A DNA stretch of 64,000 bases from Gammaproteobacteria bacterium RIFCSPHIGHO2_12_FULL_41_20 (GCA_001801575.1 MGYC01000005.1:1-64000); one strand, 5' to 3'. Positions 20,087-28,819 are shown, counted from the stretch's first letter. Notes: generated by a model from the letters alone, not told the origin. Numbers and translations: made by a program.

Positions 20087-20917
20087 CGCAAGGCTAAGTT
20101 GGGTAACAAGTAAAATAGAGGTGGTTAACTGTATCCCAAAGCTTATCGCTAAACTGATCATAAAACTCACGAGGAAAACACTAGCAATGGCACCGCAAGG
20201 ATTATTTTTTTTGCGTAATAAAAGGGTGAGGGGGATAGTGGCTAGTATGTACCAAGGTAAGTGGGTAATAAGGAATGCGATAGTTAATGCCAGTATGCTG
20301 CCATAGTGTACGCCTAGCCATATTTTATTGATATTTTTTAGCGAATTGATTTGTGGAAAATAATTATCAATGGCAATCAGTGTGCCACCAAAAATTAAGG
20401 TGCCATTGAAATTGGCTAGCCATGTTGTTAACCAATGTAGTGAAGGGTGAACTTTGGTAAACAAGAAACTAGCTAATGCGGTAATGAGGCCACTACAAAC
20501 TAAAAACTTACCTAGGGTACGGCGAGAATGAAATAATAAAATGGGCGTAATATAGCGTCGACTAAACCATACAATAAGTAATGCTTGCAGGGTGGTTAAT
20601 GTGGCAAAGACTATGGTTGTAAATAGCGGGTAAGTGGCTAGATAATAGGCCAAAAAACTGGCTATATATATTCCAGATAAAACACTATAGCCACGCAAGA
20701 ACACGAATCCACACGCAGTGCCGCTGGCGAACCAAACGGGCATGAGTTGTGGTGTGAGTGTAGTAAACATCAAGCCAATGTATTGCAATAAAAAAACCAA
20801 TATGTTTTCTGCGAATACTCGATAAGTGACAAGTTTTTGGAAGTTGCCAGTATGCCATTGTTCTCCTGCTGAGGTGTGCTGATTGACGATAGCCTGTACT
20901 CGTTGCCATTTGTCCAT
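20063..20917 (-). CDS. MASE1-like integral membrane protein without output domain
   Basis: 284 residues, mostly hydrophobic, with about eight membrane segments. 'LMPVWFASGTACGFVFLRGY' followed by 'GIYIASFLAYYL' resembles the MASE1 sensor signature (PxWPxxGIxLA…G…GIxLGS). In most proteins MASE1 is fused to a histidine kinase or GGDEF domain. None follows here, so it is a stand-alone or shortened sensor. The next upstream gene on the strand (20932) ends only 15 bp away. Confidence 0.6.
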   Translation of the reverse strand: MDKWQRVQAIVNQHTSAGEQWHTGNFQKLVTYRVFAENILVFLLQYIGLMFTTLTPQLMPVWFASGTACGFVFLRGYSVLSGIYIASFLAYYLATYPLFTTIVFATLTTLQALLIVWFSRRYITPILLFHSRRTLGKFLVCSGLITALASFLFTKVHPSLHWLTTWLANFNGTLIFGGTLIAIDNYFPQINSLKNINKIWLGVHYGSILALTIAFLITHLPWYILATIPLTLLLRKKNNPCGAIASVFLVSFMISLAISFGIQLTTSILLVTQLSLALSIIFSL

Positions 20918-20931
20918 GAAGATAACCTTGA

Positions 20932-22581
20932 CTATTTCTTATGTTTGCTTATAGTAACAGATGATGAAGCTGCTTGCTGTTGTGGTTGACTACTGGAACC
21001 AAACAATGCCAAAAAACGTCGAAACAAGGTAGGAGCATGCTCTTGTTGTGCGATTTTTTCATAAAAATTATTTAATTGATGATAGTATCCACCGTAGCGT
21101 CCTGTTTTTCGCATTATTTGCCATATGCGTGAACATTGTTTATCTGTCAAAATTAATCCTAATCTTCCATCAATGGCATCTGCACTTGATGGGGCTATTT
21201 TATTTAATAGAGCCGTGATGGTAGTTCTCATCTGTTTGTCTAAGTATGGCCACATATCTAAACACAAACCAATAGCTTGTTTGCCGTGCTTTTCTAGCAG
21301 GGCAATAATAAGAGGAATGCGTGTATTTATTTCTTGCTCATCTAAATACGGACATAGATTTCTGAAAACTGCCCAAGCTGTAAGTTCTGATATATTTTTA
21401 TCTGTTTGTTCTTCATTAGCTGTTTGGGGAATGACATGTAGTATTTTTGCTTGTGTTATCTTGTCTAAGTGTGGCCATAGACGACTGCATGCGGTATAAG
21501 CTATGTTTCGTACGGCCATTTCCGGATGATCTAGCATGTTAAGCATATGGGCGAGAATTTGTTGTTTTTCTTCTGAGTTGAAATGTACCCATTCTCTACA
21601 GCAAGTTGCATAGAATAGACGTAGGCAGCTAACATCATGAGACGGGTTTTCTAAATAATCCAATATTCCTTTCAACATGGGTTGTCGATTCTGTTGATCT
21701 ACATGTGGTAATAACTGGCAGAGAATGGCTCGATAACGTGGATAAAAATACAGGGGTTTGCTAGGTTCATTTTCTAGATTTTGTATTATAGGTAATAGTT
21801 GTTCACGATCCCGTTGTTCTAAATAAGGCCATATTCGGCTGCAGACTTCAGCACTTCTTAATTGGGACTGTTGATGGTCCTCAACGGCTTGGAACGGACA
21901 ATCTATATCTGCAGCTTGCAATGCTTTTCTATATTGGTGAGGGTTAAAGGCAAGTTTCTTTAGGAGGCTTTGCAATAATTGACTTTTTTCATCTTTGGTT
22001 AAGTATGGCCATAACGCGCCTGCATCCATTTTTGGGTAGAGATTGTTTGTCATGTCTTCAACTATCTCTTGCCGTTCGTTGCGATCATATACTAATTGAA
22101 TTAATAACCATATACGCAAGCCACAGTATGGATTAGCTGGGGATTCTCCAAGTATCATCAAACGTGTAAGCATAGCATCAAATTGCTCGTTATCTTTAAC
22201 TGTCTGCTGTCGCAATATACATAACCTGGCAGCAAGTAATAACATTTGTATTTGACTAGACTCATAAGAGGAATTTACTCTCTTATTTGCTAGATCTTCA
22301 AAACAATGAAGCCATGCTTGTTCGTCTGGCAATGTACTGGAGATAACGGAAGTTTCTGCTGAATCTCCCCCCATGGGTGTAGTCATTTGCATGATAAAGC
22401 CCCATAGGAAGCCAAGTAAACGCTTCTCATCCATGCAGTCTAAAACAACGACCTTGAGGTCATCAGGAAGTTCTACAAGCTTAGTTGTTAGTTCAATATC
22501 GGGTAGTTTTCCTAACTGCTGCGCTGATAAATCGCGTAATAATGAAAGATTAGATCGACTATTAGCCATAAGTTCAGCCAT
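20932..22581 (-). CDS. WPYL-repeat (HEAT-like) helical protein
   Basis: 549 residues. A unit of about 40 residues recurs at about residues 191, 251, 291, 331, 369, 410 and 444, with consensus W-P-Y/H-L-(D/x)…R/E…LL..I…L. Examples are 'LWPYLTKDEKSQLLQSLL', 'IWPYLEQRDREQLLPII', 'LWPHLDKITQAKILHVI' and 'MWPYLDKQMRTTITALL'. The spacing and amphipathic helices suggest an alpha-solenoid used for protein binding. No signal peptide. The C-terminal 30 residues are rich in Gln, Ser and Lys. Such repeat proteins are common among Legionellales effectors, but that role is inference. Confidence 0.6.
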   Translation of the reverse strand: MAELMANSRSNLSLLRDLSAQQLGKLPDIELTTKLVELPDDLKVVVLDCMDEKRLLGFLWGFIMQMTTPMGGDSAETSVISSTLPDEQAWLHCFEDLANKRVNSSYESSQIQMLLLAARLCILRQQTVKDNEQFDAMLTRLMILGESPANPYCGLRIWLLIQLVYDRNERQEIVEDMTNNLYPKMDAGALWPYLTKDEKSQLLQSLLKKLAFNPHQYRKALQAADIDCPFQAVEDHQQSQLRSAEVCSRIWPYLEQRDREQLLPIIQNLENEPSKPLYFYPRYRAILCQLLPHVDQQNRQPMLKGILDYLENPSHDVSCLRLFYATCCREWVHFNSEEKQQILAHMLNMLDHPEMAVRNIAYTACSRLWPHLDKITQAKILHVIPQTANEEQTDKNISELTAWAVFRNLCPYLDEQEINTRIPLIIALLEKHGKQAIGLCLDMWPYLDKQMRTTITALLNKIAPSSADAIDGRLGLILTDKQCSRIWQIMRKTGRYGGYYHQLNNFYEKIAQQEHAPTLFRRFLALFGSSSQPQQQAASSSVTISKHKK

Positions 22582-22680
22582 AATTTATTTGTTAAAGTAT
22601 AGATTAAAAAAATATATTTTCCATTTTTTATTCCTTGGCTTGTTACTATATAATAAAGTAATTTATAGGGGTGGGGTGCT

Positions 22681-22962
22681 ATGTTTAGACTTTTTCGAAG
22701 AACTACAGTAGCTATCGCAACAGGAACAGGTAGTGCTTATGCAGTAACTGCTTGGCATGAACAGAAGCCAATATCGGTAACGGGTTATGCTGAGTTTATG
22801 CACGATGCCACGCGTTATGCGCTAGGCCGTGATCCCGTGGTTAGAGACGCTGCAGAAAAAGCAGTAAGAGTGGCTAGAAAGGCGGTAGAAGAAGGTGAAC
22901 GTCTATTGCGAGATGCTTCGTCTAAAAACGATGGTTCTGCACCGTCACGCCGTTCTAAATAG
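22681..22962 (+). CDS. small unassigned protein with N-terminal hydrophobic segment
   Basis: 93 residues. Residues 8–25 (TVAIATGTGSAYAVTAW) are mildly hydrophobic. The rest is a basic amphipathic helix with alternating AEKAVR/ARKAVEE runs and a Lys/Ser-rich end. GGGGTGGGG precedes the ATG. It starts 2 bp ahead of the DOT1-like gene's region and is probably cotranscribed with it. Function unknown. Confidence 0.5.
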   Translation: MFRLFRRTTVAIATGTGSAYAVTAWHEQKPISVTGYAEFMHDATRYALGRDPVVRDAAEKAVRVARKAVEEGERLLRDASSKNDGSAPSRRSK

Positions 22963-22964
22963 CC

Positions 22965-23552
22965 ATGCCTATTTATAGTAGCCATCAGCAGTTATGCACA
23001 CAATACTTGGATAGTCTTTATGAGGGATTGCATTATCAATATAAAAAAACGAAGCTTGCTGAGCAGCCAGGTGAAATACTTTATCCTAGTGTGAGTAAAT
23101 TACTTAATTTGGCTAATTTGTCTACGCACGATGTGTTTGCTGATTTAGGTTCTGGATTAGGCAAGGCAGTGTTACAAGCGTTTTTATTGTCCCCTGTTAA
23201 AGAGGCATTGGGTATTGAAATTGTGCCTGCTTTGCATCATCAAGCTGTGTTAGTAGCGCAGCGAGTAAAAAATGAATTACCAGATTTTTTTGTTAATCAA
23301 CGCAAACTCACTTTATTGCAGGGTGATTTTTTAAGATTATCTCTTGCGCAGGTGACCGTTGCATTAATTTGTTCGACTTGTTTTGATCAACCCTTATTGC
23401 AAGACTTGGGGTTAATTATAAACGATACACCGAGTATTCGCACTGTATTCACTTTGCGTCCCATTGTAACTTTGCAGCGTCTTGTATTTAAGCGCGCTGT
23501 CCGTGTTGAATGTTCCTGGGATTCTGCTTTATGTTATATCTATGAGAGATAA
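22965..23552 (+). CDS. DOT1-like SAM-dependent methyltransferase
   Basis: 195 residues. The SAM motif D60-L-G-S-G-x-G-K67 is followed by 'VLQAFLLSPVKEALGIEI', in which the acidic end of strand 2 binds ribose. Upstream is 'QPGEILYPSVSKLLN', reminiscent of the D1 loop of DOT1. This pattern is shared by DOT1 histone-lysine methyltransferases and a group of small bacterial relatives. Two readings are possible: a chromatin-directed effector or an ordinary small methyltransferase. It starts 2 bp after the preceding small gene. Confidence 0.65.
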   Translation: MPIYSSHQQLCTQYLDSLYEGLHYQYKKTKLAEQPGEILYPSVSKLLNLANLSTHDVFADLGSGLGKAVLQAFLLSPVKEALGIEIVPALHHQAVLVAQRVKNELPDFFVNQRKLTLLQGDFLRLSLAQVTVALICSTCFDQPLLQDLGLIINDTPSIRTVFTLRPIVTLQRLVFKRAVRVECSWDSALCYIYER

Positions 23553-23593
23553 TTTGGAATAGATGTATTGGTGTGTAATATTGGAGTAATGTT

Positions 23594-23968
23594 ATGCCAC
23601 CTCTCGCTTTTGCTATTTTTTTAATTACATTTCTTGGTTGCTGGCTATGGGTGTTTTTGACTTGGCGATTTGCTAAGCTATTAAAAGCGATGCACCCTAC
23701 TGTGTATGAAGCGCTAGGCTTACCGATGACTTCTATTGTTGATTTATTTGGTAACAAACCGACTTTAAATCTATTAAATATTCGCTGGAGTACAACTGCA
23801 GAACAAAATAAAGCTAGTATTAAGCTAGTTAAGTTTATTTTACTTGGGAAGTTTCTCTCGCTGGATACAGCGGCCATAAGAAAGCTGGGTACATTTATGC
23901 GCTGGCTTTTTTTAGCAGATCTAGGGTTAATGGTGTTGTTAGTGATTGTTTTGGTTGGTTATTCTTAA
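23594..23968 (+). CDS. two-helix membrane protein (UspB-like topology)
   Basis: 124 residues with hydrophobic segments at each end (about 4–24 and 97–122) and a polar, basic middle. The C-terminal 'IRKLGTFMRWLFLADLGLMVLLVIV' resembles the layout of universal stress protein B, but the sequence match is too weak to name it. Confidence 0.5.
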   Translation: MPPLAFAIFLITFLGCWLWVFLTWRFAKLLKAMHPTVYEALGLPMTSIVDLFGNKPTLNLLNIRWSTTAEQNKASIKLVKFILLGKFLSLDTAAIRKLGTFMRWLFLADLGLMVLLVIVLVGYS

Positions 23969-24120
23969 GACAATCTAGATAGGCAGCAAACTGATCTAGG
24001 TTGGATACCATTTGGGTGCATTAGCGCCACCTAGTTTGTCAAGCGCTTACTTCGCGTGTTAAAATAATCGGCTACACTTACAGGAAGTAGCAGAATCATG
24101 ATAACAATACGGAGTATTGA

Positions 24121-24675
24121 ATGAACATACTAAGATGCTTAGCTGTATCTTTATCGCTCGCGTGCCTTACTTGTTCACTACCTATAGCCGTCATTGCTGC
24201 AACCGCAGATATAACATCTACGAAAGTATCAACAGAAGCTAAACAAAAAGTCTCGTTATTGTTTGTCCTACGCGCTGAAACCGGTGTGATTGCTAAAACC
24301 GATGATGGCTATACACTCACACTGCAAGGTGTGGACGATAAAGTGTTGTATTTCAGCGATCGCCCGGTGAGAAAAGCAGGTTTCATCACCATGACACAAT
24401 TAATGAATGATTGGGCTAAGGGTAAAAATAGCTTCCAGGCTAATCCACCTAATGCTGCCATTGTACATGCATCTTTGAAGAGCAATGAGAAAGGGGTTGC
24501 ACAAGCCATCCCAGTTGAATTGACTAATCCTGTGGCTACAGCTAATGGATGGTTATTTCACGTGGCCGATTTACATGGAAAGATTAGTATAGGGTCTTAT
24601 CATGAGGTAAGTGTTTTTATCGACGATTCCTTGGGTTTTGTGTGTTATGGGCGAGGGGAGTGCGGGCCTACTTAG
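24121..24675 (+). CDS. secreted or periplasmic protein, unassigned
   Basis: 184 residues with a clear signal peptide: charged start MNILR, hydrophobic core to about residue 25, and a probable cut after AVIAA. The mature part is a small beta-rich domain ('VIAKTDDGYTLTLQGVDDKVLYFSDRPVRKAGFIT' region, residues 58–92). The N-terminal Cys residues lie inside the signal region. An AAGGAG-like site is not obvious upstream. No partner gene is apparent. Confidence 0.6.
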   Translation: MNILRCLAVSLSLACLTCSLPIAVIAATADITSTKVSTEAKQKVSLLFVLRAETGVIAKTDDGYTLTLQGVDDKVLYFSDRPVRKAGFITMTQLMNDWAKGKNSFQANPPNAAIVHASLKSNEKGVAQAIPVELTNPVATANGWLFHVADLHGKISIGSYHEVSVFIDDSLGFVCYGRGECGPT

Positions 24676-24884
24676 GTAAATCTTCAAACTCTACATTGCC
24701 TTTTCTCTATCGCTCACGACCACTGCTCTTAACAGCGGCCGCATAGAGTGGTTTGAAGCCTGCTCCTAATAACCGACTTCGGCGGGTCTACCGCTATCTC
24801 TCCGCAGCTTGGCTACGGCACACATCTAACCCCGATTTTGTAGACACAGGCCTTCTTAACACTATTATCATGAGAAAATACTAC

Positions 24885-25358
24885 ATGTCTAATAAATTTA
24901 CTATAAGGCCACTTTGCTATACAGACAAAGAACCTTGGCTTGAAATGTGGAACGATTACATACAATTTTATAAAACAACTTGTAGTTCAGAAGTAACAGA
25001 GCATACTTTTAATAAACTTCTTGCCGGCGATAAGCACATAGGTTGTCTAGTAGCTAGTGAGAACAACAATGTATGCGTGGGATTTCTTACCTATATCGCA
25101 CATTTTACTACTTGGAAAATATTGCCTGTTTGTTATTTAAACGACCTGTTTGTTAAAGCTAATTATCGTCAATCCGGAATAGCAAAGTTGTTATTAGAAA
25201 AATTATATGAAATCGCAAAAAATGAAAAATGGTCACGAATTTATTGGCTCACCAAACCAGACAATAAAATTGCTAGACAATTTTATGACAAAATAGCCAA
25301 AGGAGATGAATGGGTTAGATATATTCTCAATCTAGATAAAGATACGGTGAATTCATGA
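24885..25358 (+). CDS. GNAT-family N-acetyltransferase
   Basis: About 157 residues from MSNKFTIRPLC. The acetyl-CoA loop is 'VKANYRQSGIAKLLLEKL' (Q/RxxGxA type), followed by 'IYWLTKPDNKIARQFYDKIA', typical of GNAT motifs A and B. The reading frame stays open upstream to 24753, but that part (…NRLRRVYRYLSAAWLRH…) does not belong to the fold. The ATG at 24885, or one at 24870, is therefore preferred. The 3' end overlaps the broken methyltransferase by 4 bp. Substrate unknown. Confidence 0.8.
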   Translation: MSNKFTIRPLCYTDKEPWLEMWNDYIQFYKTTCSSEVTEHTFNKLLAGDKHIGCLVASENNNVCVGFLTYIAHFTTWKILPVCYLNDLFVKANYRQSGIAKLLLEKLYEIAKNEKWSRIYWLTKPDNKIARQFYDKIAKGDEWVRYILNLDKDTVNS

Positions 25359-25543
25359 CAAATCAAGGTGAAAAATATGATTTAATAGCTGCCGGCTTTG
25401 TGAATATGCGAGATTCATTTTTTACAGAACAAAAATATGTAGATTTATTTACTCAGTATCTAAAACCTCATTCGCATATTCTTGATGTGGGCTGCGGCAG
25501 TGGTTATCCCATTGCTTCTTATTTAAATGTATGGAAGTCATGA
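25355..25543 (+). pseudogene. truncated class I methyltransferase
   Basis: 62 residues that read as the start of a SAM methyltransferase and stop just after motif I ('ILDVGCGSGYPIASYL'). The remaining two thirds of the fold are missing, and the downstream sequence to 25620 does not continue it in another frame that I can see. The start overlaps the GNAT stop (ATGA), so an intact ancestor was probably coupled to the acetyltransferase. Remnant rather than functional gene. Confidence 0.75.
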
Positions 25544-25620
25544 CACTTTTTACCTGTTTGGGGAGCCACTTAATACTATAATTAAAATTAACCGTAACAT
25601 GATTAAAGGGTTTTGTTGAC

Positions 25621-27456
25621 ATGACCATCGCACAGAAATTTATCAAAAAACTACAGGATGCTACGGGCAATGAATCGCTCCCTGTACAATTTTGGGGAGA
25701 TTATTCTAGCCATGATGGTATACCTACATTTCAAGATGTTTTAGATAAGTACGCTGAATATTGTAGAGATTTATCCGCACCCCAAAAAGAAGCTATGTCT
25801 AAAATATTTTGGGAACAAATAAAATCTATTGGAACACCTATTATAGAAGATAATTTAACATCTGATAACACATGTAATGTTTATTTTTTATTTCCGAAGG
25901 ATAACATATCAGAGAGTGAAGAAAAAAAAGATGGCACTAAAAAAGACCTTTATCTGCAAGGCGATTTTCATGGCTATGGCTCTACAGAGGGTAGGCAGAG
26001 ACTATTAGAACTTCCAGATACTGGAATAATGTGGCACAAAGATAGCATGCCCAGAGAATCCATAATAGTGTATAAATATATTCAAGTAGAACCTAGTCAT
26101 CGAGGTAAAAAACCAGTACCTGAATTATCGCCATTCTTTAATGATGAGGAAGGATTGACTCCTTGTAGCACCAATACTGCAATATTTCCAGAAATACCAC
26201 AAAGTGTATGTAGTGATGAATACAGTACGCATACATCTCCCTATCCTGGTTTCGATAGTCCAGAAAGAGTATTACGTGTAAGTGCTGATTCAAAGCATGC
26301 ACATATCTCAGGTAGGCCAATAAACTGGCCTAGCTTGCTGAGTACAGAGACACCAACTGATACAAGACACTTTGTCTATCATGCTACGCTGTATTCAGAT
26401 CAAGCGGGTGATCTACTTCGTAATGAAGCGTCAGTGACAAAGCAATATCATGATGATTTACATTATTCTGATCAAACTACTTCACCTTATACTAATTTTA
26501 CTCGTGCCATACAGGTGTTCAAGCCCGCATCAGGTAAAATAGACGATATCATTGTGGTCAATGATGGAATACCTTATTTAATAACAGGCATTCTGGATCA
26601 CTTTGAAAAAATGGTAAATGAAAATAAACTATCTCCTAACACTGCTTTTGTGTTTATTGATGCTTTACCTGGATTAAAAACAACATTGTCCGCAGAAGCA
26701 GCGATAGCTTTCGATAAAGACCCATCAACCAACTTACCCGGTATGGGAGTAAGGCTGATTGACTATAAACATGGAATTGATCAATACATTGATTTTATAG
26801 CTAATAAACTATTCCCTCAGTTAATAAAAGAAATAAGCATTCCTGACGACCCAAGTCATAGAGTAATAATCGGGTCCAGTTTAAGCGGAACCGCAAGTAT
26901 CTATATCGGTTCACGCCCCGATCTTTTTGGTGCGGTTATAGCGCAATCACCTTCACCTGATAATAGAGCGATACTCAGCAAAATACCAAGAGCAATGCTA
27001 ACAGAGAGAAATATACATTTAAGCTGTGGTACATTTGAGCATCCTGATTATGCAGCTGCTAATTCTAATGTTGAATATGCAGCGGAGTTATCTCGTAAAC
27101 TAGGCATACCATTACATACAGGTGCGCATGGGCATCAATTTGTAGCATGGACTGAAGAACTAGAGAGATCATTACCAGACATAATTAGGCAAATAGATCA
27201 TGGAGCAAGGGTAGAATTATTTCTGAAAACTCAAAAAAGTACGGCAGCAAGCTTAATGGAAGTAGGAATAGCTGTTGCAAGTTCAGCAACAAATACGAAT
27301 AAACCTGATGAATGTTTACCGCAAAGTAATATCGCAAAAACAGCAAAGGCAGAAGTTGAGCCTGATTTATCTTCTCAAACAGAACAAACTGAACCTTCTC
27401 ATAGATCACCAACACCATTTGATTCAATTATTAACAAAGGACCAAAGCCGAAATAG
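25621..27456 (+). CDS. Fes/esterase-D-like alpha/beta hydrolase with disordered tail
   Basis: 611 residues. The C-terminal half (about 290–525) follows enterochelin-esterase-like proteins: 'IIVVNDGIPYLI', 'TAFVFIDALP', the nucleophile region G418-S-S420-L-S-G, 'AVIAQSPSP', and the histidine in 'GAHGHQFVAW'. The N-terminal half (1–290) is not recognised but may match the Fes N-terminal cap. No signal peptide, so it would act in the cytoplasm or be exported by a specialised system. The last 60 residues are low-complexity and rich in Glu, Ser, Thr and Pro, with acidic clusters of the type seen in Dot/Icm substrates. That is suggestive only. Confidence 0.7.
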   Translation: MTIAQKFIKKLQDATGNESLPVQFWGDYSSHDGIPTFQDVLDKYAEYCRDLSAPQKEAMSKIFWEQIKSIGTPIIEDNLTSDNTCNVYFLFPKDNISESEEKKDGTKKDLYLQGDFHGYGSTEGRQRLLELPDTGIMWHKDSMPRESIIVYKYIQVEPSHRGKKPVPELSPFFNDEEGLTPCSTNTAIFPEIPQSVCSDEYSTHTSPYPGFDSPERVLRVSADSKHAHISGRPINWPSLLSTETPTDTRHFVYHATLYSDQAGDLLRNEASVTKQYHDDLHYSDQTTSPYTNFTRAIQVFKPASGKIDDIIVVNDGIPYLITGILDHFEKMVNENKLSPNTAFVFIDALPGLKTTLSAEAAIAFDKDPSTNLPGMGVRLIDYKHGIDQYIDFIANKLFPQLIKEISIPDDPSHRVIIGSSLSGTASIYIGSRPDLFGAVIAQSPSPDNRAILSKIPRAMLTERNIHLSCGTFEHPDYAAANSNVEYAAELSRKLGIPLHTGAHGHQFVAWTEELERSLPDIIRQIDHGARVELFLKTQKSTAASLMEVGIAVASSATNTNKPDECLPQSNIAKTAKAEVEPDLSSQTEQTEPSHRSPTPFDSIINKGPKPK

Positions 27457-27538
27457 TGTGAAGCTTCATGAGAATCGGTTACATCATAGAGGTATTCCGG
27501 CACTCACAAGCCAGCAGCTTGAAAATACCTATATTGGG

Positions 27539-27550
27539 TATTATAATACT
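27539..27550 (+). promoter_or_regulatory. palindromic TATAAT site before the HTH–nucleotidyltransferase gene
   Basis: GTATTATAATAC is a perfect 12-bp palindrome containing TATAAT and ends 5 bp before the ATG of a gene with a predicted DNA-binding domain. It could be an autoregulatory operator overlapping the -10 box, although a promoter this close implies a leaderless message. Confidence 0.35.
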
Positions 27551-27555
27551 CATAT

Positions 27556-28158
27556 ATGCCACGTGATGCGGTTAGTCTTTCAGATGCTCTATTTTCAAAA
27601 GTACGTCAACGCGTGCTGGCGCTTTTTTTTAATCACCCGAATGAAGACTTTCACACCAATGAAATCATACGCCTTACCCACTCAGGAACAGGCGCCGTAC
27701 AACGTGAATTAGCATCCCTTAGCAAGACAGGCATTATAATTGTTAAACAATTAGGCAATCAAAAACGTTATCAAGTCAATCAGTCTGCACCTATTTTTAC
27801 TGAACTTTCAAGTATTGTTAGCAAAACATTTGGAATTGCCGACCAGTTGCATCATGCCTTAAAATCAATTATAAAAAATATTAAAATAGCATTCATATAT
27901 GGATCGGTCGCTAAGAATACTGATCGAGCAAACAGCGATATTGATATTATGCTGATTGGTGATAAGCTAACTTATGGCGATGCTTATAAACAACTGGAAA
28001 TTGCAGAAGAGCAAGTTGGTCGCAAAATCAACCCGACCTGTTACTCTGTTGAAGAGTTTCAGCGCAAACTGAAGAGCAATCATTTTATTAAAAAAGTACT
28101 TTCACAAAAAAAAGTATTTTTAATAGGATCCGAAGGTGAGCTTGAAAAACTTAGATAA
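27556..28158 (+). CDS. winged-helix fused to MNT-type nucleotidyltransferase
   Basis: 200 residues. Residues 10–80 form a winged helix ('QRVLALFFNHPNEDFHTNEIIRL', 'GAVQRELASLSKTGII'). Residues 108–175 form a minimal nucleotidyltransferase with G116-S117 and D128-x-D130, the catalytic pattern. Such proteins are usually paired with HEPN proteins in toxin–antitoxin-like or regulatory units. The next gene overlaps by 23 bp and looks like a shortened HEPN protein. In MNT–HEPN systems the nucleotidyltransferase AMPylates and silences the HEPN toxin. Confidence 0.8.
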   Translation: MPRDAVSLSDALFSKVRQRVLALFFNHPNEDFHTNEIIRLTHSGTGAVQRELASLSKTGIIIVKQLGNQKRYQVNQSAPIFTELSSIVSKTFGIADQLHHALKSIIKNIKIAFIYGSVAKNTDRANSDIDIMLIGDKLTYGDAYKQLEIAEEQVGRKINPTCYSVEEFQRKLKSNHFIKKVLSQKKVFLIGSEGELEKLR

Positions 28159-28330
28159 TCTCGTCAAAACCAATAAATTAAAAGTTGAAGACTTTGATCA
28201 AAGAGAATTTGATGGCTTAGTAAAATCGGGCAAGGCTCGCCTAAAAGACGCTAAAATTACAACCTTATCGCAAGAAAGCCATAATAACACTATAGATAAG
28301 ACATTCAAGAGTCAAACTGCTACTGTGTAG
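28136..28330 (+). pseudogene. truncated HEPN-type partner
   Basis: 64 residues from a GTG that overlaps the nucleotidyltransferase gene. 'LDNLVKTNKLKVEDFDQREFDGLVKSG' followed by 'ARLKDAK' resembles the N-terminus of HEPN-domain partners of such nucleotidyltransferases. After about residue 45 the sequence becomes polar and stops, before the RxxxxH catalytic motif that a HEPN ribonuclease would need. Probably a decayed toxin, leaving an orphan antitoxin. Confidence 0.6.
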
Positions 28331-28522
28331 AAGTCATAATGGATTTGGCTTTTTGCATTCTGAGCGCACAGCTGTTCATTTTTTCATGCAGCCAGATATT
28401 TCTTACACCGCTAGGACTTAATTCAATAATAAATTATGGAATTCCCTACATAATCAGATGGTCTACTTGAGGCGGGTTTCAGCGGAGTTTCGCATCATAG
28501 TGATAATAAGATATAAATTCAT

Positions 28523-28596
28523 CGCGCCCGGAGAGATTCGAACTCCCGACCCTCTGGTTCGAAGCCAGATACTCTATCCAACTGAGCTACGGGCGC
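28523..28596 (-). tRNA. tRNA-Arg (anticodon TCG)
   Basis: Minus-strand cloverleaf. Acceptor stem GCGCCCG/CGGGCGC, D-arm GCTCAGTTGGATAGAG, anticodon loop CTTCGAA giving TCG, and T-arm GGGAGTTCGAATCTCTCC. No CCA is encoded. Outside the anticodon stem it is essentially the same as the neighbouring tRNA-Arg. Confidence 0.95.
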
Positions 28597-28612
28597 AAAT
28601 TAGGAATTGAAA

Positions 28613-28686
28613 CGCGCCCGGAGAGATTCGAACTCCCGACCCCTTGGTTCGTAGCCAAGTACTCTATCCAACTGAGCTACGGGCGC
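28613..28686 (-). tRNA. tRNA-Arg (anticodon ACG)
   Basis: Minus-strand cloverleaf with the same acceptor, D and T arms as the gene 16 bp away. The anticodon loop CTACGAA gives ACG. This is the tRNA whose A34 is converted to inosine by TadA, encoded at 3994–4455. Confidence 0.95.
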
Positions 28687-28819
28687 AAATATAATAACCA
28701 GTATAAATAATATCTAACCGAAGATCTAAGCAATGCCGTAACAAAAGACAGAAAACAGGGCAACATTGCCATAGTGCCTAATTCAATTAAGCACAAACTG
28801 TTTTCTCTCTTCTGATGTG

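Noticed and set aside
24753-24884. N-terminal extension of the GNAT protein
   Set aside because: The added residues (rich in Arg and Tyr) do not fit the GNAT fold, and better-placed ATGs follow.
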